A DNA stretch of 64,000 nucleotides from Lingula anatina. Taxonomy: Eukaryota; Brachiopoda; Lingulata; Lingulida; Lingulidae. Below, piece after piece: positions 25,359 to 37,589 of the stretch (position 1 is its first letter; each line of letters starts with the position of its first letter). Location: contig NW_019775523.1 in assembly GCF_001039355.2 (NCBI RefSeq), positions 1-64,000 of the forward strand, given 5' to 3'. The position numbers were made by a program, and so were the translations under genes. The notes below the pieces were generated by a model, which saw nothing but the letters and a program-made list of their open reading frames with translations, ran no database searches and was not told the origin of the DNA.

Positions 25359-25469
25359 GAAACCCGAGGCCTTGACACGGACTTTCAGTGCCAGATGTTT
25401 GAAACGCCTGCCAGTGATAATTACTGCAGCGTTGTGAACACTCAGCATGCTGTCTATCGCGAGGTGTGA
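25359..25469 (+). pseudogene. Fragment of the Ras-like gene's last exon
   Basis: Closely matches 9361-9471 of the Ras-like gene (residues 142 onward, including FETPASDNY for FETSASDNY). It begins 18 bases after the stop of array gene 2 and reaches a premature TGA at 25467-25469. The Ras-like 3' flank follows, with internal deletions. It marks the junction of a tandem duplication. Confidence 0.85.
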
Positions 25470-25940
25470 ACAGTACTAAAACACGTCGATGTAATTTAAG
25501 TTTTATGGCATGACTTAATGGATGATTCATCTAAAAGTAAGATTTCATAGGCTGCAGTTAATGGATTTTTTTCTGATACACTTTCAGCATCATTCCTGTA
25601 AGTTGTTGCACCTTTGACGATAATGGTATGCTGAATGTTTCTATGTATTTTATGTAATTTTGATATGTAATTATATTTGTAATATTTCATCTAAATTGTC
25701 ATATGTATTTATATGTATCTATAAACGTTTAACAATGCACACCCCTTGTTTTCATCAGATGGAATGTTTTGGTGTCAATGTAAAGGATATTAAAAGTGAC
25801 ATGCAACACATTTATTCTAAATTTAATGGCCTCTTTGAAATTTAGATTTGAACGCTTTGTAATGATTTACCTGATGCCGTGACGACTGCGACGAGACTAG
25901 AGTCAGTGTAAATAAACAGAACGTAAATCGATTTAACCTT

Positions 25941-26222
25941 CGCCAGCGTCTGGTATAGGGGGTGTGAGGGGTCTCGCCCCCCCCCCCCCCCTTCGATTCT
26001 TGAAAAAAATGACACCAATTGTCCCCTATAGAGTTATGACTAACCATTATTCTAACCTGTACCCAATGGCACCGTTCGCCCTCAAAAATACCAAAATTTT
26101 CAAAATTTTCCCTTCAGCGGGCCCAGAACCCCACACCAAGGGGGTGGGGGCGAGAGTCGGATTTGCATCCGCGGTCTGTTATTCATATAATCCCGACCCC
26201 CTTCAAATGATCCTGGATCCGC
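25941..26222. mobile_element. ~280-bp insertion with poly-C and CTGGATCCGCTCCTG end
   Basis: The homologous block at 12.6 kb continues without this segment. It has a C14 run, low complexity and an end resembling the GGGGCGGACCCAG word at 60.65 kb. Probably a repeat remnant. Confidence 0.45.
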
Positions 26223-26609
26223 TCCTGTTATCTCTTTTATATTGTCAATTTATAAGCTTTTGAGCAGGTGTCTCTTCTGCATGTTTGTATTACTGTGTAA
26301 CTATAGGGCATAACATTTTGCACGTGTATATATTATTTTGTAGAACAAAAGCCAGATAAAAGCGCTAAGCAGCTTTTTTTGAGCCACTCACATTCAAATG
26401 GCAAATATGAAAATAAAGATATTATTTGTTTATGTATTATATAGAAAGTACAGTGAAAGCATGCATATGTTTGCATGTTATGTCATACAATGTGTTTTTG
26501 TGTGTTGTTCATTAAAAAATATTTAAGCCAAGGATGACTGTACTGGGAGGCATTGGAAACATGTTATATAGACTAAACGCACAATATATTATATTATCTG
26601 TATATTTTA

Positions 26610-26900
26610 TCAGAAGTCCTAAAAGTACCTAATATTACCACGCCTATGGTTTAATTACGTGCATATGCGTTAACACTGGTAACCATGGTCCAAAGATTAA
26701 GTTATTAATAAATATTGCATGAACACGATTTGCAATTCAAAATCACACATCGTTCCTGGGTCAAACAAGTCGGGAGAACCCGTATAAAACTCAGTGGAAA
26801 TATATTCATATCTTAATTACTGACTAAGGTTGACCTTTGGACATCAAGCAGTGATTAAGTAAGGTTTGTTAAAGTCGTAAAACTGTAACCGACAAACTTG
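26610..26900 (+). promoter_or_regulatory. Promoter of array gene 3 (MAG type)
   Basis: Conserved block with TATAAAA at 26783-26789, colinear with the promoters at 13419 and 29648. Confidence 0.6.
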
Positions 26901-27063
26901 AAATCCAAATTGGATCTCCAAAATACTTTGTAGAACAGACATATCTCAACTTACTCCGATGACTGCAGCCAATGTCTGCCTTACGTGATTGAAATGTTAT
27001 TTATCAAGACACCGTCTGTACAGAAATACTTATGTTAATGATATTTATTTCCATTCCAGCAGC

Positions 27064-29312
27064 ATGGCAGGCCCCCAGGTTCTGATCTTTGCGGCTTTAC
27101 TAGGTTGTGCCTTTGCACCGCCACCTATTGTTCCACCATATGGACCGGCCCCGGCGCCTTCAGTGTATTCCTACCGGTGGTCCGTGAACCCGCCAGCAGT
27201 GGCTTACACTTCTCTGACACCAGGTTTGTCTCTTTGTGCGTAATGTAATCTTAGAAACGGGTAGAAGCAGCATTGTTTGATCTTAAAATCTCTTCAAATG
27301 TCTTGAAACTGTTTTTTTTAAATATTTGCAATACTACAATTAATTGTAAATAGCTTATCTTAAAACATGTTGATAAAACAGGGTTTCTCAATTTTTTATA
27401 TCTGAAAAAGTGTCATTACTAGTTTTATAAAATGCCAGAGCTTGTAAAGATTGCTTTGTAAAGTGCAAAGATTCATGAAACATTAAAAGCTGTAAATTAT
27501 ATTAAAAAAGAAATGAAAATCTGTGTCAGATATAAAATGTTTGACATAAATAATTCAACATTTTACAAGTCAATTTTGAGCGACAGTTTCTAAATAGGAA
27601 TTTAATTCTTTTAATATTTTTAATAATTGCAGATGAGGCAGAAGGTAAGATAACATTTTCATTTTTTAAATTTTCGTTTCTATGTAGATGACAACTAGAG
27701 TTTGGACAATTTGAAAAAGTTTCCCATATAATATGATACATGTAATTTATACAATACAATGAAAAATAAATATTTTTTATCACATCCACACACGGTGTTT
27801 TGTGTTTCAGATTTAATGCCACGTTATTATTAATGCTTTGGTCTTCCATAGCAATCTGTAAGGAGTGTAAGCCCCTTGGCAGTGGACTTGGCGGCTACTT
27901 TGCTGTTGAAGGTGACCCAATCCACTACATTCGCTGTGTTCCGCAGGGTGACAGTTGGCAAGTGTTTGTATTACATTGCTGTAACCACACTTCCGAAGGC
28001 GGTTACAGTACCGAGTGGTTCCAGGAATATTTGGCGTGTGACTATGGTTCACACCCCAACCCCTACACGTGTGGTAAGTAATTGAATATCAATATTTATC
28101 CTGCGGAAACAATAACGAAAATAGACCACAACATGCATCACAGTTAACTGTTATTTTTAAAGCGTTTATTCTTTTCTCTTCTAAAAAAATTGGGTTCTAC
28201 ATTTGTGTATCTGTCCTTTGATAGCATGGGAAAATGGAAATTTACACTGTGACTTCGTTTTGCTAAACCATTGAAATTTGTAAAGAGTCCACATAAGTGT
28301 GAGACTCTAGTGGAACTTCCATGCATTCCATATTTCTTTCGATTTTATTTTTCAGAGGGGTTTAAAGACGTCGACCCACCTGTTCCGCCGCAGTATGTTC
28401 GTAAGTTCAACCACACATGATATGGTAGTAATGAAGCTTTATTCAAATATTTTATTCTTTATTAATATGCATTTCTTTTGACTTCATTGACCTCGATTGC
28501 CGTGGGATGTTTTGAGGACGTTTTATGCGTCCAAGGTATTGCAACTGTTTTCTGTGCAAATAACTCAGCTGTTATTTAGAACTCCTTTATAAGCGTAGAT
28601 AACGTCCTCCTAGCAAACACAGACCGTCCTTATATCGTTACCATAACGTTTTTTTAAACAATGTTTATTCAAAAGAAATGGAGGCAAAGCGCTAAAGGCA
28701 TTAAATGCTCTCCATGTAAAACAAATTAAATAAGTAAATAAATAAAACAAATGGATATACACAAGAAGTAACAGAATATATATATATAAGAAAAGAAAAA
28801 AGAGATAAAAGGAGGTCATAACTATTTAACGTGCACAACGTTATGGTAACGTTGTGGTAACGTTTATAAAACGTTCTGTGTTTGCTAAGCTGAGTATTAC
28901 TTGCACTTTCATTCAGCATTCTGGCCACTGCAGTGGACCCCCAAACTGGACAGTCTGGTAGAGGACAGAGACTACGGTAAACCAGGGGGTGTTGCTGCCC
29001 GCGTGTATACGGGAGTTTATGACCATAACAACGTGAAGAAGGGCAGCCTCCTCGTGGAAGCAACTCAGGAGACCGTCCCAACGATCGTATTCGATGGCCA
29101 AAAAGTCGGCGACACTTACGCTCATATTGAGGTTCCGTTCTTCGAGAACGCGGACTGGAGTCAGTACAGCCCCGGGTTCAGTTTCACTTTCGGTTTCTGC
29201 ATTGATGCCAATACGCCACTTGACGCCGCATTGATAACCAACGCCGACTGTAACTTTACAGCTTCCATTGAGATCTCACTCCAGCCGAACCCGAATCCAT
29301 TAGGCCTACTGG
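27064..29312 (+). pseudogene. Array gene 3 (MAG type), truncated in mid-LamG exon
   Basis: Exons 27064-27223, 27633-27644 (12 nt), 27852-28073, 28356-28400 and 28917-29312 follow the family plan and are close to array gene 4, introns included. The signal peptide, proline-rich stretch and cysteine-rich domain are intact. At 29312, after NPNPLGLL, homology to the LamG exon stops; one N at 29313 follows, and the sequence continues as the upstream region of array gene 4. The rest of LamG and three exons are missing. This is either a real deletion by unequal crossing-over or an assembly join, perhaps of two haplotypes. Confidence 0.75.
28611..28887. mobile_element. MITE with TAGCAAACACAGA ends, in intron 4 of gene 3
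   Basis: TAGCAAACACAGACCG at the left and CGTTCTGTGTTTGCTA at the right are inverted repeats. The interior near the right end repeats AACGTTATGGTAACGTT. The same element is in gene 4 at 31517-31800. Gene 1 keeps only a right-end-like remnant near 15.23-15.30 kb. Confidence 0.7.
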
Positions 29313-29313
29313 N
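29313..29313. other. Single ambiguous base at a gene/intergenic junction
   Basis: The only isolated N in the window. It lies exactly between broken gene 3 and sequence matching 26437 onward. Confidence 0.95.
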
Positions 29314-29479
29314 GTATAATATAGAAAGTACAGTGAAAGCATGCATAGGTTTGCAGGTTATGTCATACAATGTATTTTTGAGTGTTATTAAATTTAAAAA
29401 AAAACATTTGAGCCAACGATGACTGTACTGGGAGGCATTGGAAACATGTTGTATAGACAGAAATTGTATATTTTATAAG

Positions 29480-29760
29480 AAGTCCAAAAATACCCAATAT
29501 TACCACGCCTATGGTTTAATTACGTGCATATGCGTTAACACTGGTAACCATGGTCCTCAGATTAAGTTATTAATAAATATTGCATGAGCATGATTTGCAA
29601 TTCAAAAACACACATCATTCCTGGGTCAAACAAGCCGGGAGAACCCGTATAAAACTCAGTGCAATGATACTCGTATTTTAATTACTGGCTAAGGTTGACC
29701 TTTGGACGTCCAGCAGTGATTAAACTAGGTTTGTTATAGCCGTAATACTGCTATCGACAA
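29480..29760 (+). promoter_or_regulatory. Promoter of array gene 4 (MAG type)
   Basis: TATAAAA at 29648-29654 in the same conserved block as array genes 1 and 3. Confidence 0.6.
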
Positions 29761-29928
29761 ACTTGAAATCCACTTTGGATCTCCAAATAACGTTGAGGAA
29801 TAGACATATACCAACATAATACGATGACTGCAGCCAATGTCTGCCTTGGATGATTGAAATATCATTTATCAAGACACCGCCTGTACAGAAATATTTATGT
29901 AAATGATATTTATTTCCATTCCAGCAGC

Positions 29929-32900
29929 ATGGCAGGCCTCCAGGTTCTGATCTTTGCGGCTTTATTGGGTTGTGTCTTGGCAGTGCCACCTATCAACCCA
30001 CCGTACGGCCCAGCCCCGGCCCCTTCAGTGTATTCTTACCGGTGGTCCGTGAACCCGCCAGCAGCGGCTTACAATGCTCTGACACCAGGTTTGTCTCTTT
30101 GTGGGTAATATAATCTTAGAAGCGGGTAGAAGCAGCATTGTTTGATCTTAAAATCTCTTCGAATGTGTTGAAACTGTTTTTTTTTTCAAATATTTGCAAT
30201 ACTACAATTAATTGTAAATAGCTTGATTAAATCAGCAATATCTTAAAACATGTTGATTAAACAGGGTTTCTCAATTTTTTATATTTGAAATAGTGTCATT
30301 CATAGTTTTATACAATTGTAGGGCTTGTAAAGATAGATTGCTTTGTAAAGTGTAAAGATTCATGAAACATTAAAAGCTGTAAATTATATTTAAATAGAAA
30401 TGAAAATCTGTGTCAGATATAAAATGTTTGACATAAATAATTCAACATTTTACAAGTCAATTTTGAGCGACAGTTTCTAAATAGGAATTTAATTCTTTTA
30501 ATATCTTATAATTGCAGATGAGGCAGAAGGTAAGATAACGACATTTTCATTTTTTTATTTTCGTTTCTATGTAGATGATCACTAGAATTTGAAAAAGTTT
30601 CCGATATGATACATGGATTTTATACAATACAATACAATACAATACAATACAATACAATACAATACAATACAATGATAAATATATATATTATATCACATCC
30701 ACAGGTGTTTTGTGTTTCAGATTTAATGTTACGTTATCATTTATGATTTGGTCTTCCATAGCAATCTGCAAGGAGTGTAAGCCCCTTGGCAGTGGACTTG
30801 GCGGCTACTTTGCTGTGGAAGGTGACCCAATCCACTATATTCGCTGTGTTCCGCAGGGTGACAGTTGGCAGGTGTTTGTATTACACTGCTGTAACCACAC
30901 TTCCGAAGGCGGTTACAGTACCGAGTGGTTCCAGGAATATTTGGCGTGTGACTATGGTTCACACCCCAATCCCTACACGTGTGGTAAGTAATTGAATATC
31001 AATATTTATCCTGCGGAAACAAGAACGAAAATAGACCACAGCATTCATCACAGTTAACGGTGATTTTGAAAGCGTTTATTCTTTTCTCTTCAAAAAAATT
31101 TTTACATTTGTGTATCTGTCTTCTGATAGCATAGGAAGAATGGAAATTTACACTGTGACTTCGTTTTGCTAAACCATTGAAATTTGTAAAGAGTCCACAT
31201 ACGGGTGAGACTCTAGTGGAACTTCCTTGCATTCCATATTTATTTCGATTTTACTTTTCAGAGGGGTTTAAAGATGTCGACCCACCTGTTCCGCCGCAGT
31301 ATGTTCGTAAGTTCAACCACACATGACATGGTAGTAATATAGCTTTATTCAAATATTTTATTATTTATTAATATGCTTCTTCTTTGACTTCATTGACCTC
31401 GATTGGTGTGGGATGTTTTGAGGACGTTTTATGCGTCCAAGGTATTGCAACTGTTTTCTGTGTGAATAACTCAGCTGTTATTTAGAACTCCTTTATAAGC
31501 TTAGATAACGTCCTCCTAGCAAACACAGACCGTCCTTATATCGTTACCATAACGTTTTTTTAAACAATGTTTATTCAAAAGAAATGGAGGCAAAGCGCTA
31601 AAGGCATTAAATGCTCTCCATGTAAAACAAATTAAATAAGTAAATAAATAAAACAAATGGATATACACAAGAAGTAACAGATTATATGTATATATATAAA
31701 TTTAAGAAAAAAGAGAGATAAAAGGAGGTCATAACTATTTAACGTACACAACGTTATGGTAACGTTGTGGTAACGTTTATAAAACGTTCTGTGTTTGCTA
31801 GGCTGAGTATTACTTGCACTTTCATTCAGCATTCTGGCCACTGCAGTGGACCCCCAAACTGGACAGTCTGGTAGAGGACAGAGACTACGGTAAACCAGGG
31901 GGCGTTGCTGCCCGCGTGTACACGGGAGTTTATGACCATGGCAACGTGAAGAAGGGCAGCCTCCTCGTGGAAGCCACTCAGGAGACCGTCCCAACGATCG
32001 TATTCGATGGCCAAAAAGTCGGTGACACTTACGCTCATATTGAGGTTCCGTTCTTCGAGAACGCGGACTGGAGTCAGTACAGCCCCGGGTTCAGTTTCAC
32101 TTTCGGTTTCTGCATTGATGCTAATACGCCACTTGACGCTGCATTAATAACCAACGCCGACTGTAACTTTACAGCTTCCGTTGAGATCTCACTCCAGCCG
32201 AACCCGAATCCATTAGGCCTACTAGGGCAGAGTGATTACCTTCTGCAGGCACTGATACGTAGCCAAGGAAATAGTCCAGATACCATATCCACCGTTCTGC
32301 CCCTTTTCAAGGTAAGTGTACGACAACATACTCCCTGGTGGCGTTCAAGAAAAATAAAAATTTGTTCAACCAGTCAAATAAGGCTGGCTCTAGTAAAAGC
32401 TATGGGTTATAGGCAATCAGTCAGAGCAATGCGTTGGGGACAAAAGGTACCATGTACTTACTGTATATGCTAATGAGGCACTGCGTGCTGAGGATACTTT
32501 TGGTAACATAAGATCCACAAGTTCCATAAATACGTGCACTTTTCAACCTGCTCAAAGATCATGTCCGCATAACATATGAGGGTAGGTCTCAAATCTCCAC
32601 TTTCGTTCTTACGGGCGGAACAAATAAAAATGACCTTTGGGAAGACAAAATTCGCATAGCATCCAGCGACACAAAATAACATCTATATTGTTAAAGTGTT
32701 AAGCATTTCCTTTGTTGTAGCCCCCTCTCTGTTACTTCGCTGGGTTCTCCTACACCCAGGCCGGGAACAAGATGTTGTTGTGGAGGAATGGCAACGTGGT
32801 CACAGGGACGGCCCAAGGTAATGTTCAGTGCGAGTATGGAAAGTACGGCACCTGGGCGCAACTGAAGAGGGCGCCCCTGAGGACTTTTTATCATAATTTA

Positions 32901-33466
32901 TTGATTTAAAGATTTGCGAGTTTGGCTTATATTTTTCAGCTATTGTTATGGTTTTAACCAATTTAAAAATTGTCTAATAATGGATGTCAGGTGATTCAAC
33001 GGTGCAATTTAAGTGCTAGGCAGAGACCATTTTTTGAAATTTTTCAAAAGAGTTTTACGTTCAATTGTTTTAATTTTGTAAACATATTTCTTAATTATCA
33101 TTCTTTTCAACTTCTTTGTAGGGCCACCAAGGCGTATCAACCAGAACCCATTGTTTATCGGGTACAGTTGCTATGGTTACCCAGACCAACAGCCGCCGCG
33201 TGCTCTTCATGGATCCATGTCGTCTGTAAGTTTCCCTTCTCTGCCTTATATTTGATATTACCTCTTTACACACATTACCACGTTAGCTTTATTTATATGG
33301 AATACCGTTGTATGTCTATGTATGGCCACCTTCAGTATTTTTTTATGAATTTATAGCCCACTGAAACATTTGTTCTTTATTTCAGATAAAGATTTGGGGA
33401 GACAAAGCACTGGATGCCGCGCAGATTAACCAAGAATGCGTTGACGCCAAGTTCTGTAATTTATAA
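29929..33466 (+). CDS. Array gene 4 (MAG type): secreted chitin-binding-like/LamG protein, complete
   Basis: Exons 29929-30088, 30518-30529 (12 nt), 30762-30983, 31262-31306, 31830-32311, 32721-32817, 33122-33225 and 33386-33466 give 400 aa with the family phase pattern. Residues 1-18 are the signal peptide (ending VLA), 19-53 a Pro/Tyr-rich stretch, 54-57 the acidic microexon link (DEAE), 58-132 the cysteine-rich CBM14-like module with an NHT sequon, 132-147 the hinge, and 147-400 the LamG-like domain with NFT and GYSCYGYPD motifs. Exons 1-5 are nearly identical to truncated gene 3, so the two are recent duplicates or alleles. It ends FCNL and TAA. AATAAA follows about 150 bases later. Confidence 0.8.
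30622..30673. repeat. ACAAT pentanucleotide repeat
   Basis: About ten ACAAT units in intron 2 of gene 4; gene 3 has only two at the same place (about 27749-27760). Confidence 0.9.
31517..31800. mobile_element. MITE with TAGCAAACACAGA ends, in intron 4 of gene 4
   Basis: Same element and position as in gene 3, so inserted before those copies separated. Confidence 0.7.
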
Positions 33467-33615
33467 TTGTCATAAACTGACATCATGAGTGAGATATTGA
33501 AAAAGACGAGGTCATCTTATCTCTGAGATTGGTCGATTTAATATCTACCTCTTAAAGGACATCTGCCGTTTATTTACCTCTAGATTTATCTTGACTCTGA
33601 AAGGTGTATGTCAGG

Positions 33616-33621
33616 AATAAA
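33616..33621 (+). terminator. Poly(A) signal of array gene 4
   Basis: AATAAA in TGTCAGGAATAAAGG, as after gene 1. Confidence 0.7.
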
Positions 33622-34586
33622 GGAAATTTTTAATTTCCACTGTGTTAGTTGTGCCGTCAATTGTGTTAGTCGTTCCAAGGATAGATTGTGCCCACAAAAC
33701 GTGTTGCGTTCTCTTGCTATGGTTAAAATGAACTTTTTATGTTTGGCAAAAATGTTTATGTTTGGTAAAATGATTTAATGTATCAGTAACTGCTCTGCGC
33801 TACTTGTAAAAAATTAAGAAAGCATGTTTCGGATATATCAAAACATTTTTAAAAGAACAAGCAGATCCAAATGATCGACTTAAGTTTCTTACTCTCATTT
33901 TAAATGTTAATTTCTCTATCTTTCTCTCCAATCTTTACCAAATCTGTTATCCTCAAGCACTCAGTCTCAAACGTTTGAAAATCTCTTTTGTGCAGTATCT
34001 ATTTTTCTCCCCTATCGGGCGAAGAATTTTCTGTCAAAACTGCCAGATGCTCGATAAAAAACGTCATTTCCTATTAAAGGTGTATGTGACACGGGGAATG
34101 TCATCTTTTGTAATTTAAATGGGCAGTTTTACAAAGACGTCTACTTGAATTTTTTCCAGTGTTTTCTGTAAAACGGGAAGACGTACAGTACATTACTCTT
34201 TCATAACGGAAAAGGTTTTCCGCTCAAAATATGTTATTTCATGTCTACGATCATTAGATTAATAAGTAATAACGCGATATACATTATTTTAATAACTTAA
34301 ATCGAGGGCCCTGGAGTGAGTCGAAAAAGACTTAAAAGTCTTCAATTTACCTTTAAAAGCAAGCAAAATCTACCTAGACGGTAAATATTTTATAGATATG
34401 ATAGATAAATATAATGTAATGTTTCAATAGGGACCCTTTCCGGGTCATTTTATTAAGGCAATTTCTTTACCTTTATTATATTGCTAGAAAACGTTTTCAT
34501 TGACATAACAAAAACTAACATTTTACGGAAAGTAAGTTAAAATCGTAATGTTCTATTCACAGGTAATTGGATTGAATACCAACACT

Positions 34587-35248
34587 TAAAACCCCTTCAC
34601 ACAGGAGGGCAATCCTTGTGCTTCCTTTGTGCGACCATGAGATAGCTGGCCAAGTCGCCATTGGAGGCTCAAACTAAAAGGCTGAGGTGAAGTGATTGGG
34701 TGGCTAAAATTGTATAAAGATGGCACACAGGATGTTCACGTATCGCCGTTGACGCCATAGTCGACGTGAAGTTCATAACAATCCGCCATGGAGGTACCAG
34801 TAACTGGTGGCAGAAAGCAGGCTCAAAGAAGCTAGAAATAATGTGCAGACACTGCCGTGGTTGCAGAACGGATGCTCAATGGTCGGTCGGCGCTTATAAA
34901 TGCAATTTTTTACTATCTAACACTGATAGAAAAATTATAAACGCTCATCAGTCCCATAGCAGACAGAGGCATGATTGAATGGTTGCCACTGATTGCCGTC
35001 GGAGGCAAGGAGGAGGATCAGTGGTTGCTCAAGCATCGTCTGCCGGTCTGACAGGCAAGGTGCTCAGTGGACGCACAGTTCGCTCGTAGTTCTATAGGAA
35101 AAACCCGTGTTACATGTAAGTCACTGAAATGAGGCAAAGGGTCGCAGGAGCCTTTTCACAGAGACACGATTTTATGGCTTTGTCGACCATTTAGCATCCT
35201 CGTTGAAGAGGGTAACGAGGGCCGCAGCTCTGTGTAAAGGGGGTCTTA
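34587..35248. mobile_element. ~660-bp terminal-inverted-repeat element
   Basis: Left end TAAAACCCCTTCACACAGGAG is the near reverse complement of right end CTCTGTGTAAAGGGGGTCTTA at 35228-35248. The homologous spacer at 18.08 kb lacks it. No transposase is encoded, so it is a non-autonomous DNA transposon. Confidence 0.7.
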
Positions 35249-36229
35249 CAGTGTACATACTGTATGTACCACCAGTATATTACGAAGAAAGATAATTGAT
35301 AAAACCGTATGACGATCTACGTTTCATAATACACCAATACCTAAAAATAAACCTGTGGATATTGTATAAAAACAATATGCCCTTGTTACAGAGGCACAAA
35401 ATACATGTGTAATTTTTATATGTTCTGTTATGGTGCACGATAACAGATTATTCAAAATAACAGCTAAATATCAGAGTTATCTCCATTTTAATATTTCAGT
35501 GTTACTCAGGACACTTATTCAGATTTCCTTTGGCAAGCTATAGGATTTTATTTTCGGTCTCATTTGACGCATCTTGCAATGCAAAGGAGGTAGAAAAAAC
35601 ATTCATTTAGTATTTTTGACAGATAATGACGCTCAGGTGTAGCACACCATGGCCACTAGCCGTAGATTCCTGCCTATTTACGTTAACGCATGCGTAGTTA
35701 ACCAATACAAATTACTTTTCCACAGATAACGACGTGCATGTATCACCGGAAATGAACGGGTTAACCGCGCATGCGCGACATAATCTGTACAAGATGAATG
35801 CTCACCGTCATTAGTCCGTGCTGTCATCTTCCGGGATTGAAGTCACAAAAGATTAAAGTTATAATCTTTTATATATCTTTAAGGCGTTGGTTGGTTTACA
35901 TCGCTGAAGTATGAAAAATGTTTTTCAGTTGCAAATTTTATACTTAATATTTGCAAAAATTATAGATAAATCTATATTCAGAGGTGCTGCATTTTAAGTG
36001 CGTATGCCATAGGCCTATTTTGATATAGGGGCGTAATATCCTTGTCACCATATTTTGTCTGTTGCTGACAAGGGAATGTTGTACTTAAGATTTGCAGGTT
36101 GAATTGGTCCTCTATAATTGGTTTGAAACAAAATGCCACATAAGATTCCCCAGTGATAGGGTTTGCAAGTATCGACCAGTTTTTTCTATATTTATTTATC
36201 GTATATTAATAAGGACACCCTTCACATTT

Positions 36230-36560
36230 AAGGTAGGACCGCTGGTTGGAGATTTTATCTTAAATTAAAGGTCTAAGCTTTTTTATTCCTGTTGCATTCA
36301 TTTAATGTATCTTCAAAATTATGCTGGAAACACAGCTCCAAGTTCATAGTGTGACATAATTTTGGGATTTTGGGGACAAAAACATCATTTCCGGTTTCCT
36401 GATTTTCTAAGGCACCTGGACAGCGATAAACATGCTCTTAATGGTATTTTAACACTTGAACAAAGTACTACAAACGGGGTTCGGGGATTTTTCTTTAAAG
36501 ACTTACTGTTGATTTTATTAATAAAAACGTGATTGTTAGCCCTATTTGGGTACAGCCCCC
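36230..36560. mobile_element. MITE family with AAGGGAGGACTG ends, copy 2
   Basis: Same unit and orientation as 18951-19306, inherited by spacer duplication. Confidence 0.6.
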
Positions 36561-37589
36561 ATTGACAATACCGGATGCGGTCCATGATGAATCAAACCAC
36601 AATTTAGTTTTTCATTTTCCGTTGTTATAAAGGACAACTCTATGTGCCAAAGACTGGTGGGTTTAACAGTAGTTCACCAGGTCCGGATTTAAATGTTTTT
36701 ATAACTTTTATTTTTGTCTTCCTTTTCTCACATTAAACCGCATAGACAGTCCGAAAGAATGGTTTTATAAATACACCGATTACATAACGCCACGATCAAA
36801 TGGACCAAGCACTTAACAGACAGGGATGAATATTTCAACGGAAAACCCTTGAAGAGCTACCCAGAGTAACTTGAAGGGTGACAACTTATGTCTGGCAGCA
36901 TCAGAAATATGTTGAATAATTAATGCGATTATTTAAAGTGCTTCTTTATGTTGGTCTTACCCATGTATTTATGTAGTTGTTTGTCGGAATAATTTTACTA
37001 AGCGTCCTCATCCTCATCTTTAATCATGATTATTTTTAAGTGCAATCACATCTCCATAACATATTCATATTGCTGTAATAGTGCCAGCATACATGAGGAC
37101 ATGATTCACGACAGGCAGGTTGTATGTATTATGCAGTCATACTCAGTGTTGTATCGTGGATAACCAAGGAGACATCGCTCTACACAGTCAAGTATTTAAT
37201 TTTATTGGAGTGTTCTAATAATAGGGAAATCAGTGGTAAAGATTCGTGCCAGATTACATGAATAAATCAAACACTGTCATGTTGAAATGACGCTTTCTTG
37301 GGAAGAGATTTGTAAGGGACTTAGATTTTTCCACCTCTATTCACAAAGTGATAATTTATCTGCAGCCAATAGTTACCAGCATATTCTCAATATTTCGATG
37401 TCTATCTAAATCACCTTTCTCAGGAAAAGAGGCAATATCACAGTTTATCCTCTATCCTTGGCGTGCTTGTTACCTTCCAGCAGGTGCCCTATACCTGTAG
37501 ATACCCTGTACACATTGTTATATGGGAGCTGTTGACTGAGGAAAATTACTGCTTTAATATGATTGCACACCCTTAGCAAAATGAAAAGT

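Noticed and set aside
34766-34978. 70-codon frame with CRHCRGC
   Set aside because: It lies inside a non-autonomous inverted-repeat element and is absent from the sister spacer.
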